Shown in pieces: positions 61,165-64,000 of a stretch of 64,000 bases of DNA. The translations under genes and the position numbers were made by a program. Each line of letters begins with the position of its first letter. Position 1 is the stretch's first letter. Below the pieces are notes generated by a model that made no database searches, was not told the origin of the DNA, and saw only the letters and a list, made by a program, of their open reading frames with translations. This stretch comes from Pseudomonadales bacterium (GTDB lineage Bacteria > Pseudomonadota > Gammaproteobacteria > Pseudomonadales > DT-91): assembly GCA_013215055.1 (NCBI GenBank), contig JABSRQ010000012.1, forward strand, positions 1 through 64,000, given 5' to 3'.

Positions 61165-63933
61165 CTAAAAATGCACCAACCCACGCTTACGCCCATAAGC
61201 AAACAACAACAAACCAAAAGCTATAATTAACAAAGCCCACTCTTCAGGCTCAGGTACTGCCGGTACGGCAAAGGGATCAGTGGGCTTGGATAACATCTCT
61301 TCACCCGTTTCTACCTCGCGCTCAAATCTATCGTCTTTTTCCTCGGCCTCTTTGAGTAACTGTCGCTGCCGCTCTTCAACCAATACCAACATCGATGAAT
61401 AAAAACTGAGAATGTCATGACGTTTAGCGATGGCATGTACGCGGTCCAAGGCCGCAAGCTGACTTTTATCGCTGTGGTTTTCCAGGTGATTAATCCAGCG
61501 GTCAGCCGCCAATGCAGAAAAGCCCGAGCTTACAGGATGTGCTTTTAATCCCTCTATACCTTCATTGCGATACCAAAAATAGCCGGGACTGATCGCAAAC
61601 AGTTTGCCTTTATCGTTAACCTGGCCAATGTGTTTTGACCATCGCAATTTCTCTAAGGCCTCATTCAGGCTTTGGCTAATGCCACCCGCGCTATCCATCA
61701 CCGCATCAATCACCGCATCGTCATAGGCATAAGGCAAATGTTCACCCAAATGCACCAGCCAAAGTGGCGCCGCAGGCACGGCAAAACTGGCAGCATTTTC
61801 GGGCGAGAGTTCATAACTGCCCGCATCGCTTAATACCATGATGGCCGCATAATCTTTAGCATCATGCTCGCTGCTCCACTGAGCCAATTGCTGCAGTAGT
61901 TGGCTATTGCCAAAAAACACCTGCTGCTCCAGCGCATCATCCGTTATCGCGGTGCAGCTGCTCTGGCAGAAAAATAAATCATACGTATAAGTACTGCTTT
62001 TTAAGCCAGCGAGTGCTTTAACAAGCTGTAGCTTCTGCGCATGCATGCTGTAGGAACCATCAATGATAATGGCCACGGGTTTGCTCAGCGAGCCAGAGGG
62101 TTGATCTTCATACCGTGGAACGGCCACTATCTCACCCTCATCTAAAATAATTTTATGCCGCTGTGCTGTTACCGCAGTTGTGGGCAGTAGATACTCAGGC
62201 AACCATGCTGTGCCATTTTTGCTTACATGTGAGCGCTGAGTCTCATCATCCCAATACACATTACGTTTCTCTAGCAAAATGGGCAGCGGCCAATGGCCCT
62301 CACTATCGATGCTGACTGTATATTGAAACTGCACCGAAGCTGCAGAAGCAGAGAAGTCTCTAAAGGCTTGTTGATAACGATTACCCTCTGAGCGTTTATC
62401 CTTTTGCCTGGCAGGTATGGGAAAGGCCCTAAGCCGATACTGTAACGGGCCTACCTTTTCCATCAGTGCAGGGTCAACACGGCGGCTAACCTCGGCCTTA
62501 TACACAGCCTGTGCTGCGCCTCGCGGAGAGATTACATGTTCAAACTTTTCCGGATTCTGAATGTCGTCACTCATCCATAAGCCTGTTACCACCGCATCTT
62601 CGGGTAGCTGGAAATGCAACACCACCTCCTGCGCTTGAAAGGTTTGGTTAACCAATACCTGATTAATGGTGATGATGGCGAACTCAGCTTTTTCCTCTAG
62701 CGTGATAGATTGCTGAGTCAGCAATACATATTCACTAGCGGCATTCATCAAGCCTGCCTGGTTTTGTTCATCTTCCCAGGTTGCCTTTACCGCCGCGAGT
62801 ATCGCTTCTTTCTGGTCTTTCTCTATAGGCGTATCAAAAAACTGTTGGTAACGCTGAGCAGCCAACATTTTTGCAGACTCAAAACTTCCGCCCTGATAAA
62901 GAAAGGGCGATGCCAGCGCATTAAAGAAGGGCTGGGCAGTATCAGTAATAAGCCCCTGGCCAAAGACCTTGGCATAACTGCGGGAGAGGGCGTTACTCTT
63001 CTGCGTGCTGGAGATATAACGGTAGGCGGCTAAGTAAGCATTCACTAAGCCTGCTTTAATGCCTTCCTGTTCTGCTAATAACAACTGCCTGGAAGCCACA
63101 TCCTCAGGCAGCGATGCCGTGAGTGCAAAGGCCTGCGTTTGTGGCTGCTGATACGTAAGCCCAAAAAGACCCGCCTCAATAAAACAAAGCAATAAGCCGA
63201 TGGCAGCGATAGCCAAAAAAGATTGCTGCCGGCATACAAGAAGGTACTGATGCAGATAAGCCACGATAAGCACCAAAGGCGTAATCAAAAAGAAGCCCAC
63301 GGTGGCAAAGACTAACAAGACAAACAGCATGATCAGCGGGTTTTTAAATAAACGAGCCATAAAATCGCCCACATCCGCCCAATTGAACTGGCCGATGTTA
63401 TCAAACACGTGCTCCACCATCATCAAACCATAAGGCAAAAAATACAGGCCAAGCAGTACACCAAAATACAGACCCACCAGCGCGATCAAGCTTGATAAAC
63501 CCAGGCTAACAGAACGGTTAAGGCTAAAAAAGCGCTGCGCGGTGTGGGGTAACAAAAAGTAGAAGTAAGCGGCGAGACCTAAACTGATATTTAAAAACAG
63601 CATTTGCCCCGCGAGTGGTGTATCCCTAAACAGGGTGACGCGCAGCAATAGCAATAACATCAACGGTAATTCAACCGCATAAAAAAGCTTTAAGGCGGCC
63701 ACAACATCGGCCCTGAAATAACGCCAGACAATCAGCAGGGATAAAAAAGGCAAGGCCACAATAATGGCTGTATAGATTACATAAGACCAAGGCGCGGCAT
63801 CTATCCACGCATTATTGGCCATGGGCAGCAGGAGATAAGGAATAATAAGCGCCACTGCCATGATCACAAAAATCAGGTGCCAGAGTAAATACACCGACCA
63901 GCCACCACGTTTAAGCCACTTCTTCTTATCCAT
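61165..63933 (-). CDS. PEP-CTERM integral membrane protein with VIT and vWA domains
   Basis: 922 residues. The first about 270 contain seven or more membrane helices. Residues from about 410 form a vault-inter-alpha-trypsin-like domain (FAIITINQVLVNQTFQAQEV, LRAFPIPAR). A vWA-like part with AIIIDGSYSMH follows near 625, then a helical part. The C-terminus is a PEP-CTERM signal (VPEPEEWALL, hydrophobic helix, GRKRG), normally processed by an exosortase. This matches the TIGR02921-type family. ATG at 63933 has AGGGA upstream. No exosortase is in the window. Confidence 0.85.
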   Translation of the reverse strand: MDKKKWLKRGGWSVYLLWHLIFVIMAVALIIPYLLLPMANNAWIDAAPWSYVIYTAIIVALPFLSLLIVWRYFRADVVAALKLFYAVELPLMLLLLLRVTLFRDTPLAGQMLFLNISLGLAAYFYFLLPHTAQRFFSLNRSVSLGLSSLIALVGLYFGVLLGLYFLPYGLMMVEHVFDNIGQFNWADVGDFMARLFKNPLIMLFVLLVFATVGFFLITPLVLIVAYLHQYLLVCRQQSFLAIAAIGLLLCFIEAGLFGLTYQQPQTQAFALTASLPEDVASRQLLLAEQEGIKAGLVNAYLAAYRYISSTQKSNALSRSYAKVFGQGLITDTAQPFFNALASPFLYQGGSFESAKMLAAQRYQQFFDTPIEKDQKEAILAAVKATWEDEQNQAGLMNAASEYVLLTQQSITLEEKAEFAIITINQVLVNQTFQAQEVVLHFQLPEDAVVTGLWMSDDIQNPEKFEHVISPRGAAQAVYKAEVSRRVDPALMEKVGPLQYRLRAFPIPARQKDKRSEGNRYQQAFRDFSASAASVQFQYTVSIDSEGHWPLPILLEKRNVYWDDETQRSHVSKNGTAWLPEYLLPTTAVTAQRHKIILDEGEIVAVPRYEDQPSGSLSKPVAIIIDGSYSMHAQKLQLVKALAGLKSSTYTYDLFFCQSSCTAITDDALEQQVFFGNSQLLQQLAQWSSEHDAKDYAAIMVLSDAGSYELSPENAASFAVPAAPLWLVHLGEHLPYAYDDAVIDAVMDSAGGISQSLNEALEKLRWSKHIGQVNDKGKLFAISPGYFWYRNEGIEGLKAHPVSSGFSALAADRWINHLENHSDKSQLAALDRVHAIAKRHDILSFYSSMLVLVEERQRQLLKEAEEKDDRFEREVETGEEMLSKPTDPFAVPAVPEPEEWALLIIAFGLLLFAYGRKRGLVHF

Positions 63934-64000
63934 TACATTTCCCTGTTTTTATAGGTACTGACTAAAACTCAATCTAACACTCTCACTGTTATGATGCGAT

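Overview
The window looks like chromosomal DNA of a marine-type gammaproteobacterium. The protein styles (RND/MMPL exporters, AraC-controlled desaturases, an RsgA GTPase, a GbsR-type regulator, a PEP-CTERM membrane protein) would fit the Cellvibrionales/Spongiibacteraceae area, but that placement is an impression from memory, not a computed result. It opens inside the 3' end of a 5S rRNA gene with its terminator. No tRNA and no CRISPR array was found.

Layout. 1-3.9 kb: rRNA tail, then a vWA lipoprotein / ECF-like sigma / membrane anti-sigma-like operon. 4-9.2 kb: AmrS-type radical SAM protein, a Tat-exported protein of unknown function, and a CPA1 antiporter with a C-terminal cyclic-nucleotide-binding-like domain. 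9.2-16.5 kb: decayed outer-membrane receptor, MMPL exporter, secreted protein, porin-like protein, small PstS-like protein. 16.7-25.5 kb: AlkD-like protein, RsgA, second MMPL exporter, then an AraC regulator divergent from a fatty acid desaturase and a Rieske oxygenase with unusual domain order. 26-30.7 kb: azoreductase, SDR, two LysR regulators and an old-yellow-enzyme homologue. 30.9-34.9 kb: a quorum-sensing-like island (LuxI/FeeM-like synthase, methyltransferase, zinc peptidase, LuxR-type receptor, unknown protein behind a 24-bp palindrome). 35-39.9 kb: gene-poor region with a dead IS6-family transposase, small genes and repeats. 39.9-43.6 kb: operon of two retropepsin-like proteins, a glutamate-ligase-like ATP-grasp protein and a transglutaminase/7TM protein. 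44.1-45.7 kb: IS1182-family element inside a small gene. 46.2-51.4 kb: lipid-type operon (GbsR, SRPBCC-like, desaturase, two DUF4166-like proteins, saccharopine-dehydrogenase-like, DCC). 51.5-55.1 kb: RtcB-PrfH ribosome-repair-type operon with a structured leader, a leader peptide, a small overlapping gene and an undescribed third protein. 55.4-64 kb: diguanylate cyclase, Rpn nuclease, intact IS1595-family element, RelE-type toxin-antitoxin pair and a PEP-CTERM/VIT/vWA membrane protein.

The most novel signal is a family of four short non-coding RNA genes on the + strand (about 25.89, 45.92, 54.97 and 59.94 kb). Each has the same promoter layout (GAAC, 16-17 nt spacing, TCYTA; resembling sigma-E/AlgU-type ECF promoters), then a hairpin whose stem differs in every copy but stays paired around a constant C-rich loop (UCCCCUAAG or close), usually a GUUGUGGAACAAC hairpin, and a strong intrinsic terminator. 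The same promoter signature occurs in a second repeat (35.6 and 39.37 kb), once in front of a 54-codon gene. Two sRNA copies follow related small ORFs, both hit by insertion sequences; one copy sits directly behind the RtcB-PrfH operon.

Other leads are the RtcB-PrfH operon with its third protein and leader, the LuxI/LuxR-like island, and the Rieske oxygenase whose [2Fe-2S] domain is C-terminal.
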